Assembly: GCA_947493255.1 (NCBI GenBank)
Contig: CANLQK010000008.1
Span: 1-64,000, forward strand
Length of the DNA stretch: 64,000 nt
Direction: 5' to 3'
DNA from: an uncultured Paracoccaceae bacterium
Lineage (GTDB): Bacteria; Pseudomonadota; Alphaproteobacteria; Rhodobacterales; Rhodobacteraceae
The position numbers were made by a program, and so were the translations under genes. Each line of letters begins with the position of its first letter. Position 1 is the stretch's first letter. The notes under the pieces are model-generated. The model had not been told where the DNA came from and did not search any database. It worked only from the letters and a program-made list of their open reading frames with translations. Positions 44,782 to 55,990 of this stretch are shown piece by piece.

Positions 44782-45383
44782 CACCAGCCGTGATTGCATT
44801 TTACGCATTCGCCGTGACGACCATTGGCGGCGGATTGATGACCGTAGTGAGCCGGAACCCTGTCCACTCGGTTCTTTGGTTGATCCTTTCATTCCTGTCT
44901 TCAGCGGGGTTGTTCGTACTTTTGGGTGCGGAATTCGTGGCGATGCTTTTGATCATCGTCTACGTCGGGGCGGTGGCGGTTTTGTTCCTGTTCGTGGTGA
45001 TGATGCTGGACGTGGATTTTGCTGAACTAAAGGCTGAGATGGCCCGCTATATGCCGCTGGCGCTGTTGATCGGCGTTGTCTTGTTGATGCAACTGGCTTT
45101 AGCCTTTGGCGTCTGGGGCTTTTCTGAGGGTGTAGATACGCGGATCGCACAGCCAATTGGCGATATGGAAAACACCAAACAATTGGGCATCTTGTTGTAT
45201 GACCAATATTTCCTTCTGTTCCAGCTGGCAGGCTTGATTCTGTTGGTCGCAATGATTGGCGCAATCGTCCTTACGCTGCGCCACCGGACAGATGTGAAGC
45301 GCCAAAATATCGTGGACCAGATCATGCGTGATCCAGTGCAGCAGATGGAACTCAAAGACGTTAAACCGGGGCAGGGGCTGTAA
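44778..45383 (+). CDS. nuoJ: NADH-quinone oxidoreductase subunit J
   Basis: A 201-residue membrane subunit with five helices and the conserved [19 protein letters not shown] segment containing the pi-bulge helix. A loop with [11 protein letters not shown] and the C-terminal tail follow. The ATG overlaps the CMD-like gene stop, and the gene ends two bases before nuoK. Confidence 0.96.
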   Translation: MTPAVIAFYAFAVTTIGGGLMTVVSRNPVHSVLWLILSFLSSAGLFVLLGAEFVAMLLIIVYVGAVAVLFLFVVMMLDVDFAELKAEMARYMPLALLIGVVLLMQLALAFGVWGFSEGVDTRIAQPIGDMENTKQLGILLYDQYFLLFQLAGLILLVAMIGAIVLTLRHRTDVKRQNIVDQIMRDPVQQMELKDVKPGQGL

Positions 45384-45385
45384 TT

Positions 45386-45691
45386 ATGATCGGACTTGAA
45401 CACTATCTAACAGTCGCAGCAGCGCTGTTTGTTATCGGTATCTTTGGGCTTTTCTTGAACCGTAAGAACATCATCATTCTGCTGATGAGCATTGAGTTGA
45501 TGCTGCTGGCTGTGAACATCAACATGGTCGCGTTCTCTAGCTTCCTTGGTGATCTCGTCGGGCAGGTGTTTACCTTGTTCGTCCTGACGGTCGCCGCCGC
45601 CGAGGCCGCGATTGGCCTTGCTATCCTTGTTTGTTTCTTCCGCAACCGCGGCACGATCGACGTTGAAGATGTCAACGTCATGAAAGGCTAA
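45386..45691 (+). CDS. nuoK: NADH-quinone oxidoreductase subunit K
   Basis: A 101-residue membrane subunit with three helices and the conserved Glu residues of the proton path in [14 protein letters not shown] and [12 protein letters not shown]. It is tightly packed between nuoJ and nuoL. Confidence 0.96.
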   Translation: MIGLEHYLTVAAALFVIGIFGLFLNRKNIIILLMSIELMLLAVNINMVAFSSFLGDLVGQVFTLFVLTVAAAEAAIGLAILVCFFRNRGTIDVEDVNVMKG

Positions 45692-45696
45692 GACTA

Positions 45697-47928
45697 ATGG
45701 AACAGATTATCCTCTTCGCCCCGCTGGTCGGTGCCATCATTGGCGGATTTGGCTGGAAGTTTATGGGCGAGACGGCCGCACAATGGCTGACAACGTCGTT
45801 GCTGTTTTTGGCGGCGATCCTGTCATGGGTTGTGTTCCTGACGTTTGATGCCTCTGCGCATGCAAACGGTTACTATACGATCGATATTTTGCGTTGGATT
45901 CAGTCTGGCACGTTGGATACGTCTTGGGCGATCCGGATGGATCGTCTGACCGCGACAATGTTGATTGTAATCAACACGGTATCGGCCTTGGTTCACCTAT
46001 ACTCGTTTGGCTACATGGCCCACGATGAACAATTCCCGGACACGCCATATAAGGCGCGTTTCTTTGCCTACCTTTCCTTCTTTACCTTTGCGATGTTGAT
46101 GCTGGTGACAGCAGACAACCTTGTTCAGATGTTCTTTGGTTGGGAAGGCGTTGGCGTCGCATCATATCTGTTGATTGGCTTCTATTATAAAAAGCCAAGC
46201 GCGAACGCTGCCGCGATCAAAGCGTTTGTCGTGAACCGCGTTGGTGACTTTGGTTTTGCCTTGGGGATCTTCGCTATCTTCTTCGTGACCGGCTCCATCA
46301 ACTTCGATGTGATCTTCACAGAGGCGCACCATATCTCTGAAACAACGTTGCACTTCTTGTGGCGTGATTGGAATGCGGCAGAGATCATTGCATTCCTGTT
46401 GTTCGTAGGTGCCATGGGTAAATCGGCTCAGCTGATTTTACACACGTGGCTGCCAGACGCGATGGAGGGTCCGACACCTGTGTCCGCGCTGATCCACGCG
46501 GCGACAATGGTTACCGCCGGCGTATTCCTGGTTTGCCGGATGTCTCCGATTATGGAATTCGCACCGTCTGCAACAAGCTTCATTGTGTTCTTGGGCGCGA
46601 CGACGGCGTTCTTCGCGGCGACTGTTGGTTTGGTCCAAAACGACATCAAGCGCGTTATCGCGTATTCCACATGTTCCCAGCTTGGGTACATGTTCGTGGC
46701 CGCTGGCCTTGGGGTTTACTCGGTCGCAATGTTCCACCTTCTGACACATGCGTTCTTTAAGGCGATGTTGTTCTTGGGGGCGGGGTCTGTGATCCACGGT
46801 ATGCACCACGAACAAGACATGCGGAATTACGGTGGCTTACGTCATAAATTGCCGTGGACCTTCCGCGCGATGATGATCGGGACGCTCGCGATTACCGGTT
46901 TCGGTGTGCCGCTGTTGTACCTTGGGTTCCCAGTTGGGTTCGCTGGCTTCGTGTCTAAAGATGCGATTATCGAATCCGCTTATGCTGCAGGCGATGGCTA
47001 TGCCTTTTGGATGTTGGTTATCGCGGCGCTGTTCACTTCGTTCTACAGCTGGCGCCTGATCTTCCTGACGTTCTACGGTAAACCTCGTGGCGACAAGCAT
47101 ACGCACGATCATGCCCATGAAAGCCCCAAGGTTATGTTGGCCCCGCTTGCGATTTTGGCCTTTGGCGCAGTCTTCGCAGGTATGGTGTTTTACAAGCCGT
47201 TCTTCGGCAACGCGAAATACGTGGGTCAGTTTTTTGGCGTAAGCTATGCGGAACAGGCACATCACGGTGAGGGTCACGATGACCATGGCGACGATCACGG
47301 GGCAGACGCTTATGATGATCACGGCGATGACCATGCGACTGAAGAATCTCATGACGAGACGGCTGAGAACCACGGCGATGCGTCCCACAACGATGATGCG
47401 CATGGTTATGACAAGCCCGAAGGCAGCCACGATGACGGCCACGGGGAAACACACTACATGTTCACTGGCCAACCTGGGCAGGGCGCTATCTACGTCGCAT
47501 CAGAAAACACGACGCTCGATGACGCGCACTCTGTCCCAGTTTGGGTGAAACTTGCGCCATTCTTTGCGATGTTGCTTGGGTTTATCACCGCTTACATTTT
47601 CTACATCCGTAAGCCAGAATTGCCCAAGAAGCTCGCCGAGCAGCAGGCTCCCTTGTATAACTTCTTGCTGAACAAATGGTATTTCGACGAGCTTTACGAT
47701 GCGATCTTCGTGAAGCCTGCCATGTGGCTTGGTAAGTTCCTTTGGAAAAAGGGCGACACAAACGTCATCGACGGCGGGATCAACGGTTTGGCTATGGGCA
47801 TCATCCCATTCCTGACCCGTCTCGCTGGCCGTGCACAATCTGGATATGTTTTCACCTACGCATTCGCCATGGTGATTGGGATCGCGGTGATCCTGACCTA
47901 CTTCACGATCACCGGAGGGTATGAATAA
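45697..47928 (+). CDS. nuoL: NADH-quinone oxidoreductase subunit L with a His/Asp-rich loop
   Basis: A 743-residue antiporter-like subunit with about 16 helices and the long lateral helix at the C-terminus. Motifs include [46 protein letters not shown] and the key Lys in [13 protein letters not shown]. Residues about 520-585 form a hydrophilic insertion extremely rich in His, Asp and Gly (14 His in about 65 residues), preceded by a smaller His cluster ([10 protein letters not shown]). The stop overlaps the nuoM ATG by one base. It is the distal proton-pumping subunit. Confidence 0.96.
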   Translation: MEQIILFAPLVGAIIGGFGWKFMGETAAQWLTTSLLFLAAILSWVVFLTFDASAHANGYYTIDILRWIQSGTLDTSWAIRMDRLTATMLIVINTVSALVHLYSFGYMAHDEQFPDTPYKARFFAYLSFFTFAMLMLVTADNLVQMFFGWEGVGVASYLLIGFYYKKPSANAAAIKAFVVNRVGDFGFALGIFAIFFVTGSINFDVIFTEAHHISETTLHFLWRDWNAAEIIAFLLFVGAMGKSAQLILHTWLPDAMEGPTPVSALIHAATMVTAGVFLVCRMSPIMEFAPSATSFIVFLGATTAFFAATVGLVQNDIKRVIAYSTCSQLGYMFVAAGLGVYSVAMFHLLTHAFFKAMLFLGAGSVIHGMHHEQDMRNYGGLRHKLPWTFRAMMIGTLAITGFGVPLLYLGFPVGFAGFVSKDAIIESAYAAGDGYAFWMLVIAALFTSFYSWRLIFLTFYGKPRGDKHTHDHAHESPKVMLAPLAILAFGAVFAGMVFYKPFFGNAKYVGQFFGVSYAEQAHHGEGHDDHGDDHGADAYDDHGDDHATEESHDETAENHGDASHNDDAHGYDKPEGSHDDGHGETHYMFTGQPGQGAIYVASENTTLDDAHSVPVWVKLAPFFAMLLGFITAYIFYIRKPELPKKLAEQQAPLYNFLLNKWYFDELYDAIFVKPAMWLGKFLWKKGDTNVIDGGINGLAMGIIPFLTRLAGRAQSGYVFTYAFAMVIGIAVILTYFTITGGYE

Positions 47929-49475
47929 TGGATAACCTTCTTTCCATCACCACCTTCATCCCCGCAATTGCGGCGGCCATTCTGGCCCTGTTCCTGCGTG
48001 GCGATGACGAGGCGGCACAACGGAATGCTAAATGGCTGGCGGTTGCCGCCACTGTGATGACCTTCATCGTTTCACTGTTTATTTTGGCGGGCTTTGATGC
48101 TCAGGATACAGGGTTCCAATTCGTGGAAGACCGCGAATGGATCATGGGCCTGAACTACAAAATGGGCGTCGACGGGATTTCTATTCTATTCGTCATGCTT
48201 ACCACGTTCTTGATGCCATTGGTCATCGCGTCGTGCTGGAACGTCAGCACCCGAGTAAAAGAATACATGATCGCGTTCCTCTTGCTGGAAACGTTGATGT
48301 TGGGCGTGTTCATGGCGCTTGATCTGGTGTTGTTCTATCTCTTCTTCGAGGCAGGCTTGATCCCAATGTTCCTGATCATCGGAGTTTGGGGCGGCAAAAA
48401 CCGCATCTACGCGTCGTTCAAGTTCTTCCTGTACACCTTCCTTGGGTCTGTCCTGATGTTGGTCGCGATGGTTGCAATGTTTGCCGATGCTGGAACGACC
48501 GATATTCCGACATTGATGAACTGGACCTTTGGGACCGAAACCTTCTCGATCCTTGGTGTTCAGCTGATCGGCGGCATGCAGACATTGTTGTGGCTGGCGT
48601 TCTTCGCATCCTTCGCGGTGAAAATGCCAATGTGGCCGGTTCACACATGGTTACCCGATGCACACGTGCAGGCCCCAACGGCTGGTTCTGTTGTTCTGGC
48701 TGCTATCCTTTTGAAAATGGGTGGCTACGGTTTCTTGCGGTTCTCATTGCCGATGTTCCCAGTGGGGTCCGCTGTTATGGCTGACCTTGTCCTCTGGATG
48801 TCTGCAATCGCGATCGTCTACACCTCTCTTGTGGCGCTTGTTCAGCAAGACATGAAGAAATTGATTGCCTATTCGTCCGTTGCCCACATGGGTTTCGTGA
48901 CGATGGGCATCTTCACATTCAACCAGCAGGGCCTTGATGGCGCGATTTTCCAGATGTTGTCGCACGGCTTTATTTCTGGTGCTTTGTTCTTGTGTGTTGG
49001 GGTCATCTATGACCGAATGCACACACGTGAAATCGACGCCTACGGTGGTCTTGTGAACCGCATGCCAGCCTATGCGCTAGTCTTTATGTTCTTCACAATG
49101 GCGAACGTGGGCCTTCCAGGCACATCAGGCTTTGTCGGCGAATTCCTGACGCTTATGGCCGCGTTCCAAGTGAACACTTGGGTGGCTGCAGTGGCCACAA
49201 CAGGTGTGATCTTCTCGGCGGCCTATGCTCTTTGGTTGTACCGCCGAGTAGTGATGGGTGACCTGATCAAGGAAAGCTTGAAATCAATTACTGATATGAC
49301 ACCGCGTGAGCGCTTTATCTTTGCGCCGCTCGTGGTCATGACCCTCTTGTTGGGTGTCTATCCAAGTCTCGTCACTGATATTATCGGGCCGTCGGTCGCC
49401 GCATTGGTTGATCACGTTGAAGCCGCGCAATCGGCATTCGCTCCGACCACTCCAACCGCAGCCGCCTCGCATTAA
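47928..49475 (+). CDS. nuoM: NADH-quinone oxidoreductase subunit M
   Basis: A 515-residue antiporter-like subunit with about 14 helices. Conserved segments are [21 protein letters not shown] (with the pumping Glu), [20 protein letters not shown] and [17 protein letters not shown]. It begins at the last base of nuoL and ends 11 bases before nuoN. Confidence 0.97.
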   Translation: MDNLLSITTFIPAIAAAILALFLRGDDEAAQRNAKWLAVAATVMTFIVSLFILAGFDAQDTGFQFVEDREWIMGLNYKMGVDGISILFVMLTTFLMPLVIASCWNVSTRVKEYMIAFLLLETLMLGVFMALDLVLFYLFFEAGLIPMFLIIGVWGGKNRIYASFKFFLYTFLGSVLMLVAMVAMFADAGTTDIPTLMNWTFGTETFSILGVQLIGGMQTLLWLAFFASFAVKMPMWPVHTWLPDAHVQAPTAGSVVLAAILLKMGGYGFLRFSLPMFPVGSAVMADLVLWMSAIAIVYTSLVALVQQDMKKLIAYSSVAHMGFVTMGIFTFNQQGLDGAIFQMLSHGFISGALFLCVGVIYDRMHTREIDAYGGLVNRMPAYALVFMFFTMANVGLPGTSGFVGEFLTLMAAFQVNTWVAAVATTGVIFSAAYALWLYRRVVMGDLIKESLKSITDMTPRERFIFAPLVVMTLLLGVYPSLVTDIIGPSVAALVDHVEAAQSAFAPTTPTAAASH

Positions 49476-49486
49476 GGAACGCAAAG

Positions 49487-50929
49487 ATGTTGTCGCAAGA
49501 TCTGAACACCATCCTGCCTGAAATCATCCTATCGCTTTATGCAATGGGCGCGCTTCTGGCTGGGGTTTACACTGTTAAAGACAAAGCCGCCCCGTTGTTG
49601 GTTTGGCTGACGTCGGGCCTGTTTGTTGTCGTCGCCTTTTGGATTGGCACAACGGGAGAGGGCGCAACGGCTGCGTTCTCTGGCATGTTTAACGACGATG
49701 CCTACAGCCGGTTCGCCAAGGTAGCGATCCTGCTTGCAGCCGCCGCGGTCTTGATCATGAGCCAAGAATACATGGCAAAACGGGACCTGCTACGTTTTGA
49801 ATATCCGCTGCTCATCACTTTGGCCGTCGTTGGTATGATGGTCATGGTGTCCGCTGGTGACTTGATGTCACTTTACATGGGGCTCGAACTGCAATCTTTG
49901 GCGCTCTATGTGGTTGCATCCTTGCGCCGCGATAGCGTGAAATCGACCGAGGCTGGTTTGAAATATTTCGTGCTTGGGGCCTTGTCTTCGGGGCTGTTGC
50001 TGTACGGTGCTTCGCTTACGTACGGTTTTGCCGGTACAACGTCATTTGCCGGAATTATCGAGGCGACAGACGGTGGCGTTTCTTTGGGGCTGTTGTTCGG
50101 TCTTGTCTTCTTGTCTGCCGGTTTTGCGTTCAAGGTTTCAGCCGCACCGTTCCACATGTGGACACCAGACGTTTATGAAGGTTCGCCAACACCAGTAACG
50201 GCATTTTTCGCGACAGCGCCTAAATTGGCCGCGATGGCATTGTTTGCGCGGGTTGTGCACGATGCGTTTGGTAATTCTATCTCTGATTGGCAGCAGATTG
50301 TTGCATTCCTTTCCGTTGTTTCCATGTTCCTTGGTGCAATTGCAGCGATTGGTCAGAAAGACATCAAACGTCTTATGGCGTATTCCTCTATCGCACACAT
50401 GGGTTTTGCCTTGATGGGCTTGGCCGCCGGAACTGCTTTGGGTGTCGAGGCGATGTTGGTCTATATGGGCATCTATGTTGCTATGAACATCGGGACATTT
50501 GCGTTCATCCTGTCCATGGAAAAAGACGGTATGCCGGTCACGAACATTGACGCCTTGAACATGTATTCCAAACGCGAACCTGTGAAGGCTTTGGCGATGT
50601 TGGTGCTGTTGTTCAGCCTTGCAGGTGTTCCGCCGATGTTAGGCTTCTTTGGCAAGTTCTACGTGCTTCAGGCGGCCTATGACGCTGGCCTTGCATGGTT
50701 GGCTGTCGCTGGTGTTGTGGCGTCGGTGATTGGTGCGTTTTATTACCTGCGTATCGTATTCTTTATGTATTTCGGCGTTGAACAGGAAGACGCCCGTTTG
50801 GATAGTGGCACTTCACCGATACTTTGGGGTTTCCTTGTGGCGTCGGCTGCTGTGATGGTTCTGGGTGTGGTCAACTTGTTTGGCATCGAACCCCTTGCCG
50901 AAGCAGCGTCTATCGCTCTTGTTAACTAA
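49487..50929 (+). CDS. nuoN: NADH-quinone oxidoreductase subunit N
   Basis: A 480-residue antiporter-like subunit with about 14 helices. Motifs are [38 protein letters not shown] and [18 protein letters not shown]. It is the last complex I gene and is followed after one base by birA with no terminator, so the operon continues into cofactor and RNA-processing genes. Confidence 0.97.
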   Translation: MLSQDLNTILPEIILSLYAMGALLAGVYTVKDKAAPLLVWLTSGLFVVVAFWIGTTGEGATAAFSGMFNDDAYSRFAKVAILLAAAAVLIMSQEYMAKRDLLRFEYPLLITLAVVGMMVMVSAGDLMSLYMGLELQSLALYVVASLRRDSVKSTEAGLKYFVLGALSSGLLLYGASLTYGFAGTTSFAGIIEATDGGVSLGLLFGLVFLSAGFAFKVSAAPFHMWTPDVYEGSPTPVTAFFATAPKLAAMALFARVVHDAFGNSISDWQQIVAFLSVVSMFLGAIAAIGQKDIKRLMAYSSIAHMGFALMGLAAGTALGVEAMLVYMGIYVAMNIGTFAFILSMEKDGMPVTNIDALNMYSKREPVKALAMLVLLFSLAGVPPMLGFFGKFYVLQAAYDAGLAWLAVAGVVASVIGAFYYLRIVFFMYFGVEQEDARLDSGTSPILWGFLVASAAVMVLGVVNLFGIEPLAEAASIALVN

Positions 50930-50930
50930 T

Positions 50931-51674
50931 ATGGAATGGCCGGCAAATGTCGGCCATTTCCCTTTTGCCGAAGTAACGTCAACACTTGACGTAGCGCGCG
51001 AAAAGGCCGGTCAGGTCGCATCCCCCACATGGATAACGGCAACACGCCAAACTGCCAGCCGTGGGCGGCGTGGGCGCCCTTGGGTCGCACCAGTGGGCAA
51101 TTTCTATGGAACGTTGATGGTGCCCTGTTCTGATCCGATGCTTGCGTCATTGCGCAGCTTCGTGGCGGCATTGGCACTGCGTGACGCCTTGGATGCTGCG
51201 ATGGGTGAGGGGCCAAAGCTGGCGCTTAAATGGCCCAATGATGTTTTGTTGAATTCAGGAAAAGTAGCAGGCATCCTACTTGAAAGCTTAACGGTGCAGG
51301 GCCGAATGTGGGGCGTAGCTGTTGGTATAGGCGTGAACCTTAACGCTTCACCAGACATCGCTCAGGTTGAAGAGCGAGCGGTCGTACCAGTTAACATTAA
51401 GGGTGAAAGCGGCGCAGATGTGACGCCAGATGTTTTCCTGAAATTGTTGGCGCCAGCTTTTGCCAAGTGGGACGCGCAGCTCATGACGTTTGGTTTTACA
51501 CCAATCCGAAATGCATGGTTGGAAGACGCGGCACGGCTGGGCGAAACGATCACTGCCAGGCTGCCAAACGAAGAAATCACAGGGCGCTTTGAAACTGTGG
51601 ACGAAAACGGTTATCTGATCCTCAACACCGCCAAAGGTCTGCGTTCTATCGCGGCGGCGGACGTCTTTTTCTAG
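50931..51674 (+). CDS. birA: Biotin-[acetyl-CoA-carboxylase] ligase
   Basis: A 247-residue ligase that activates biotin to biotinyl-AMP and attaches it to carrier proteins. The biotin-binding motif is TASRGRRGRPWVAP, followed by LALKWPNDVLLN and KVAGILLES. There is no N-terminal helix-turn-helix, so it is the non-regulatory (group I) form. The ATG lies one base after the nuoN stop with no clear ribosome binding site, implying reinitiation. The nuoN-birA-coaX-rnj order is common in this family. Confidence 0.94.
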   Translation: MEWPANVGHFPFAEVTSTLDVAREKAGQVASPTWITATRQTASRGRRGRPWVAPVGNFYGTLMVPCSDPMLASLRSFVAALALRDALDAAMGEGPKLALKWPNDVLLNSGKVAGILLESLTVQGRMWGVAVGIGVNLNASPDIAQVEERAVVPVNIKGESGADVTPDVFLKLLAPAFAKWDAQLMTFGFTPIRNAWLEDAARLGETITARLPNEEITGRFETVDENGYLILNTAKGLRSIAAADVFF

Positions 51675-51686
51675 GAACAACACACC

Positions 51687-52463
51687 ATGTTGCTGTGCAT
51701 CGATTGCGGAAATACAAATACGGTCTTCTCGTTGTGGGATGGCACAGAATTCGTATGCACCTTCCGTACGTCAACCGAATGGCAACGTACGGCGGACCAG
51801 TATTTCGTATGGTGGTCCACCTTGTTGAAACACAACAAAATCGAAGCCAATGTCGACGGTGTCATCATCTCGTCCACGGTGCCACGGGTTGTCTTTAACT
51901 TACGTGTGATGGCGGACCGCTATTTTGACACACGCCCTTTCGTCGTTGGTAAACCTGACTGCCTTTTGCCCGTCGCTGCGCGTGTGGACGAAGGAACGCA
52001 GGTTGGTCCGGACCGTTTGGTAAACACCGCTGGCGCATTCGACCGCCATGGCGGAAACTTGATCGTGGTAGATTTTGGTACCGCCACAACGTTTGATGTG
52101 GTCGCGAATGATGGCGCCTATGTGGGTGGTGTGATTTCACCGGGCGTAAACCTAAGCCTGGAGGCGCTGCACCAAGCTGCAGCCGCGCTCCCTCATGTTG
52201 ATGTAACAAAACCTGCTTCGGTGATTGGAACCAACACCGTCGCTTGCATGCAATCAGGTGTTTTTTGGGGCTATGTTGGCCTCATCAACGGCATCTGTGA
52301 TCGGATAAAGGGCGAATACGACCGCCCCATGAAAGTCGTAGGAACCGGGGGGCTGGCACCATTGTTTTCAAGCGGTTATGCCCTCTTTGATGAAATTGAA
52401 GACGATTTGACGATGCACGGATTGACCGTGATCCACGCCTTCAACAAGGAAAATATACTTTAA
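51687..52463 (+). CDS. coaX: Type III pantothenate kinase
   Basis: A 258-residue kinase, first enzyme of coenzyme A synthesis from pantothenate. The ASKHA-type phosphate motif is CIDCGNTNTVFSLWDG, then VGPDRLVNTAGAFDRHGG and VVDFGTATTFDVV, and the C-terminal VVGTGGLAPLF. CoaX enzymes need a monovalent cation and are insensitive to CoA. AGGAAC precedes the ATG. It ends one base before the rnj start. Confidence 0.95.
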   Translation: MLLCIDCGNTNTVFSLWDGTEFVCTFRTSTEWQRTADQYFVWWSTLLKHNKIEANVDGVIISSTVPRVVFNLRVMADRYFDTRPFVVGKPDCLLPVAARVDEGTQVGPDRLVNTAGAFDRHGGNLIVVDFGTATTFDVVANDGAYVGGVISPGVNLSLEALHQAAAALPHVDVTKPASVIGTNTVACMQSGVFWGYVGLINGICDRIKGEYDRPMKVVGTGGLAPLFSSGYALFDEIEDDLTMHGLTVIHAFNKENIL

Positions 52464-52464
52464 A

Positions 52465-54132
52465 ATGACTAAATCTAGATTGATGTATCTCCCCCTCGGT
52501 GGCGCGGGCGAGATCGGTATGAATTGCTATGTTTATGGATATGGCCCTGAACATGCCGAACGCCTGATCGTTGTCGATCTGGGCGTTACTTTCCCTGATA
52601 TGGACGGAACACCGGGCGTGGACCTCATCCTGCCCGATGTCAGCTGGCTCGAGGAACGCAGAAATCAAATTGATGGTATCTTCATTACCCACGCGCACGA
52701 AGACCACGTTGGTGCTGTTGGACATTTGTTTGAACGGCTCGGTGCGCCCATTTATGCACGTGCGTTCACGGCCAACATTGCCCGCCGCAAAATGTCGGAA
52801 CATGGCTTCTCTGAACAGACAGTTACGACAGTGCAACCTTGGCCTGAAACCGTAAAGGCCGGTCCGTTTGAGGTTGGCTTTGTTCCAATTTCACACTCTA
52901 TCCCTGAAAGTTCCGGCCTTGTTATTGACAGCAAGGGTGGCCGCGTTTTGCATACGGGGGATTTCAAAATCGACACGAACCCTGGCGTGGGCGAAGCGTT
53001 TGATCACGATCTTTGGGCTGATTTGGCCAAGGACGGTGTGAAAGCGTTGGTTTGTGATTCCACTAACGTGTTTTCGAAAGCCGAAGGGCGGTCTGAATCT
53101 CTTGTTGGCCCCGAAATTGAAAAGTTTCTGGCCGAGGCTTCGGGAATGGTTGCGGCGACAACGTTTGCGTCCAACATCGCGCGCGTTCGCACCATTGCAC
53201 AAGCTGCAGAACGAGCAGGGCGGTCAGTTTGCCTGCTGGGACGGTCTATGCGCCGTATGGTGGAAGCGGCCACAGAAGTTGGCATTCTGACCGATTTCCC
53301 GACTGTTATTTCAGCGGAAGATGTTGGGTCCGTACCACGAGAGAACGTGTTGCTTTTGGTGACTGGCTCTCAGGGGGAACGCCGTGCGGCATCGGCACAG
53401 TTGGCCAATGGTAAATACATGGGAATCACCATGAAAGAGGGGGACACCTTCCTGTTCTCTTCCAAAACCATTCCGGGTAACGAAAAAGGCGTAATTCGCA
53501 TCATGAACCAGTTCAGTGAAATGGGCGTGGACGTGGTGGATGACAATGGCGGGCTGTATCACGTGTCTGGCCACGCAAACCGCCCCGATCTGGAGGCCAT
53601 GCGCGATCTCATCAAACCCCAAACGTTGATCCCAATGCATGGGGAACACCGCCACTTGCGTGAACACGTCAAGATATCTGAAGCTGCGGGTGTTCAAGGC
53701 ATTTTAGCTGTGAATGGGATGATGATTGACCTGTCTGGAAACCAACCCAAGGTGGCTGAATATATCGAAACAGGGCGCACCTATTTGGATGGATCTGTAA
53801 AGATCGGACAGTTCGACGGAATTGTGCGTGACCGAATTCGCATGGCTTTGAACGGGCATGTGACTGTCACGTTGATCATCGACGAAAATGATGAGCCATT
53901 GGGCGAACCTTGGTGCGAAGTCATGGGCCTGCCTGAAATGGGCCGCAACAACGCGCCGTTGATCGATGTTTTGGAAGAGGACCTTGGTCAGTTCTTGAAC
54001 CGTGCAAACGACAAAACGTTGCGTGATGATGTCAAACTGGAAAAAGAACTGCGCACGATCACACGCCGGACAACACAGGCCGAGATTGGTAAAAAAGCCG
54101 AAGTTACGATTGTGATTTCCCGACTGAGTTAA
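52465..54132 (+). CDS. rnj: Ribonuclease J
   Basis: A 555-residue metallo-beta-lactamase/beta-CASP ribonuclease for RNA maturation and decay. LGGAGEIGMN opens the fold. The zinc motif THAHEDH gives His76, His78, Asp80 and His81. SHSIPESSGLVI and LHTGDFKID follow, and the beta-CASP part has VTGSQGERRAA and MHGEHRHLREH. The stop lies within an 18-bp palindrome shared with the convergent DUF2798 gene. Confidence 0.96.
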   Translation: MTKSRLMYLPLGGAGEIGMNCYVYGYGPEHAERLIVVDLGVTFPDMDGTPGVDLILPDVSWLEERRNQIDGIFITHAHEDHVGAVGHLFERLGAPIYARAFTANIARRKMSEHGFSEQTVTTVQPWPETVKAGPFEVGFVPISHSIPESSGLVIDSKGGRVLHTGDFKIDTNPGVGEAFDHDLWADLAKDGVKALVCDSTNVFSKAEGRSESLVGPEIEKFLAEASGMVAATTFASNIARVRTIAQAAERAGRSVCLLGRSMRRMVEAATEVGILTDFPTVISAEDVGSVPRENVLLLVTGSQGERRAASAQLANGKYMGITMKEGDTFLFSSKTIPGNEKGVIRIMNQFSEMGVDVVDDNGGLYHVSGHANRPDLEAMRDLIKPQTLIPMHGEHRHLREHVKISEAAGVQGILAVNGMMIDLSGNQPKVAEYIETGRTYLDGSVKIGQFDGIVRDRIRMALNGHVTVTLIIDENDEPLGEPWCEVMGLPEMGRNNAPLIDVLEEDLGQFLNRANDKTLRDDVKLEKELRTITRRTTQAEIGKKAEVTIVISRLS

Positions 54133-54139
54133 CTCAGTC
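54122..54139. repeat. Perfect 18-bp palindrome spanning two convergent stop codons
   Basis: GACTGAGTTAACTCAGTC reads identically on both strands. It contains the TAA of rnj (54130-54132) and the TGA of the DUF2798 gene (54136-54134 on the minus strand). As RNA it folds to a 7-bp stem with a TTAA loop on either transcript, so it may act as a minimal bidirectional 3' end. There is no T-tract immediately after it. Confidence 0.8.
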
Positions 54140-54361
54140 TGACTTTACCAGTTTAGCAACGAGGCGTCGCGTCAGCGGCGCCACGACCAACACCGCTGGA
54201 AACGCAACCAGCCATGCTGAAAGCCATGATCCCATCCATGAGGGTAAGAACGCCTCATCGGATGAAAGGGCGCGAAACGTCGCGATCCCGGACACCATCA
54301 ATGACATTAGGCCCGAAAGAATAAAGCCAAAGACAATTGGTGCGAAACGTGCAGGGATCAT
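54134..54361 (-). CDS. DUF2798-like small membrane protein
   Basis: A 75-residue protein with two helices (FGFILSGLMSLMVSGIATF and WLSAWLVAFPAVLVVAPL) and a basic C-terminus (RRLVAKLVKSD), the DUF2798 pattern. Function of the family is not established. The ATG overlaps the TAA of the helicase gene upstream (TAATG), and the stop lies one base away from that of rnj. Confidence 0.82.
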   Translation of the reverse strand: MIPARFAPIVFGFILSGLMSLMVSGIATFRALSSDEAFLPSWMGSWLSAWLVAFPAVLVVAPLTRRLVAKLVKSD

Positions 54362-55878
54362 TAGCCGCGCCGTTCCTCAAAACTCAAAGTTATGAAGCTT
54401 GGGGCGTCTTCACCCATCCCAACGATTTTGGGCCCACGGTCATAGTTATCGCGGCCACGCCCACGTCCACCGCGGGATCGCTTGGGTTTATCCGCATTGT
54501 TGCGGCTATTGTCCTGCTGTTGCTTAGGCTCTTCCGCCTTAGTCGGTTCTGGCTGAGCTTCGGCAATAGGCTTTGTTTCATCAGGTGTTTCCACCTTTTG
54601 TGCATCATCCATGGCGCTCTTTTCCACGGCCGGAGTATCAGATTTACGGCTGCGGCTGCGCGTCCTTGTCCGCTTTGGTTTGTCTTCGGTTGCGGTTTCA
54701 GCTGGCTTTTCAGCGTCTTTTGCTTTGCTGGCGCCCGGGACGTCCATACGTGGAACTTCCATTTCGACAAGGCGTTCAACGTCTTCGAAATTCTTTTCAT
54801 CACGTGGCACGCAGATCATGATCGCCGTGCCTTTGTTGCCTGCACGGCCTGTACGTCCAATCCGGTGTACATAGTCTTCGGCATGGCTTGGAACGTCATA
54901 GTTAAACACGTGGCTGACGTTGGGAACGTCTAACCCACGCGCAGCGACATCTGAGGCGACGAGGAAACGTATGGAGCCGTCACGAAACCCTTCCAATGTG
55001 CGCATGCGGTGCGATTGATCTAGATCACCATGGATCGGTGAAGCGTCAAGGCCGTATTTTTTCAGGGACTTAGCTACGATATCCACATCAACCTTACGGT
55101 TACAGAAGATGATCCCGTTGCGGCATTTTTCGCCTTCGCTGGCGATCAAGTCGCGCAAGACGCGGCGTTTTTCAGATCCTTCGCGGTCTTTTCGAGACGC
55201 TTTGAACATCACCACACCCTGTGTGATGTTTTCGGATGTCGTTGCCGCGCGGGCGACTTCAACCTTCTCAGGGTTTGAGAGGAAGGTGTTTGTGATGCGC
55301 TCAATTTCGGGAGCCATCGTGGCAGAAAAGAATAACGTCTGGCGTGTAAACGGAGTCAGGCTAAAGATGCGTTCGATGTCAGGAATGAACCCCATATCAA
55401 GCATCCGATCAGCCTCGTCGACGACCATGATTTTCACATCGGACAAGATCAATTTACCACGCTCGAAATGGTCCAAAAGACGCCCCGGTGTGGCGATCAA
55501 GACATCAACGCCGCGATCGATCAGGGCGTCCTGTTCTTTGAAAGAAACACCACCGATAAGCAACGCTTTGGTTAGTTTCGTGTGTTTCGCGTATGCGTCA
55601 AAGTTTTCTGCAACCTGCGCTGCCAATTCTCGTGTCGGGGCGAGCACCAAAGAACGAGGCATGCGCGCGCGGGCACGTCCACGTTTGAGGAGCGAAATCA
55701 TTGGAAGGGTGAAGCTGGCGGTTTTACCGGTACCCGTTTGTGCAATCCCGAGAACGTCGCGTCCTTCAAGGGCAGGGGGAATCGCTCCCGCCTGAATAGG
55801 GGTCGGGCTTTCGTAGCCAGTTTCTTCGACGGCCTTTAAGACCTTCTTGTCGAGATTTAAGTCGCTGAATTTGATCAA
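54361..55878 (-). CDS. DEAD-box RNA helicase, RhlE-like
   Basis: A 505-residue helicase. The Q motif GYESPTPIQAGAIP, motif I QTGTGKT, motif II DEAD (MVVDEADRMLD), SAT (FFSATMAPE) and HRIGRTGRAG are intact. The C-terminal tail is low-complexity and basic, with Arg/Ser (KRTRTRSRSRKSD) and RGGRGRGRD stretches for RNA contact. The start is set at a TTG (55878) with AAGGG upstream, giving the usual MIKFSDLNLD beginning. A TTG at 55917 is an alternative, and no ATG is available near the N-terminus. It probably acts in ribosome assembly or cold adaptation. Confidence 0.92.
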   Translation of the reverse strand: MIKFSDLNLDKKVLKAVEETGYESPTPIQAGAIPPALEGRDVLGIAQTGTGKTASFTLPMISLLKRGRARARMPRSLVLAPTRELAAQVAENFDAYAKHTKLTKALLIGGVSFKEQDALIDRGVDVLIATPGRLLDHFERGKLILSDVKIMVVDEADRMLDMGFIPDIERIFSLTPFTRQTLFFSATMAPEIERITNTFLSNPEKVEVARAATTSENITQGVVMFKASRKDREGSEKRRVLRDLIASEGEKCRNGIIFCNRKVDVDIVAKSLKKYGLDASPIHGDLDQSHRMRTLEGFRDGSIRFLVASDVAARGLDVPNVSHVFNYDVPSHAEDYVHRIGRTGRAGNKGTAIMICVPRDEKNFEDVERLVEMEVPRMDVPGASKAKDAEKPAETATEDKPKRTRTRSRSRKSDTPAVEKSAMDDAQKVETPDETKPIAEAQPEPTKAEEPKQQQDNSRNNADKPKRSRGGRGRGRDNYDRGPKIVGMGEDAPSFITLSFEERRG

Positions 55879-55990
55879 TTTAATCCCTTTAGCGGAGCTT
55901 GCAGCAGTTGGCCGCAATCGTCACGCGGCGCGACCCGCCACATTGCGGATCGTCTGGATGCGACACTCCTACGGACCAGAAGTGTTAAGG

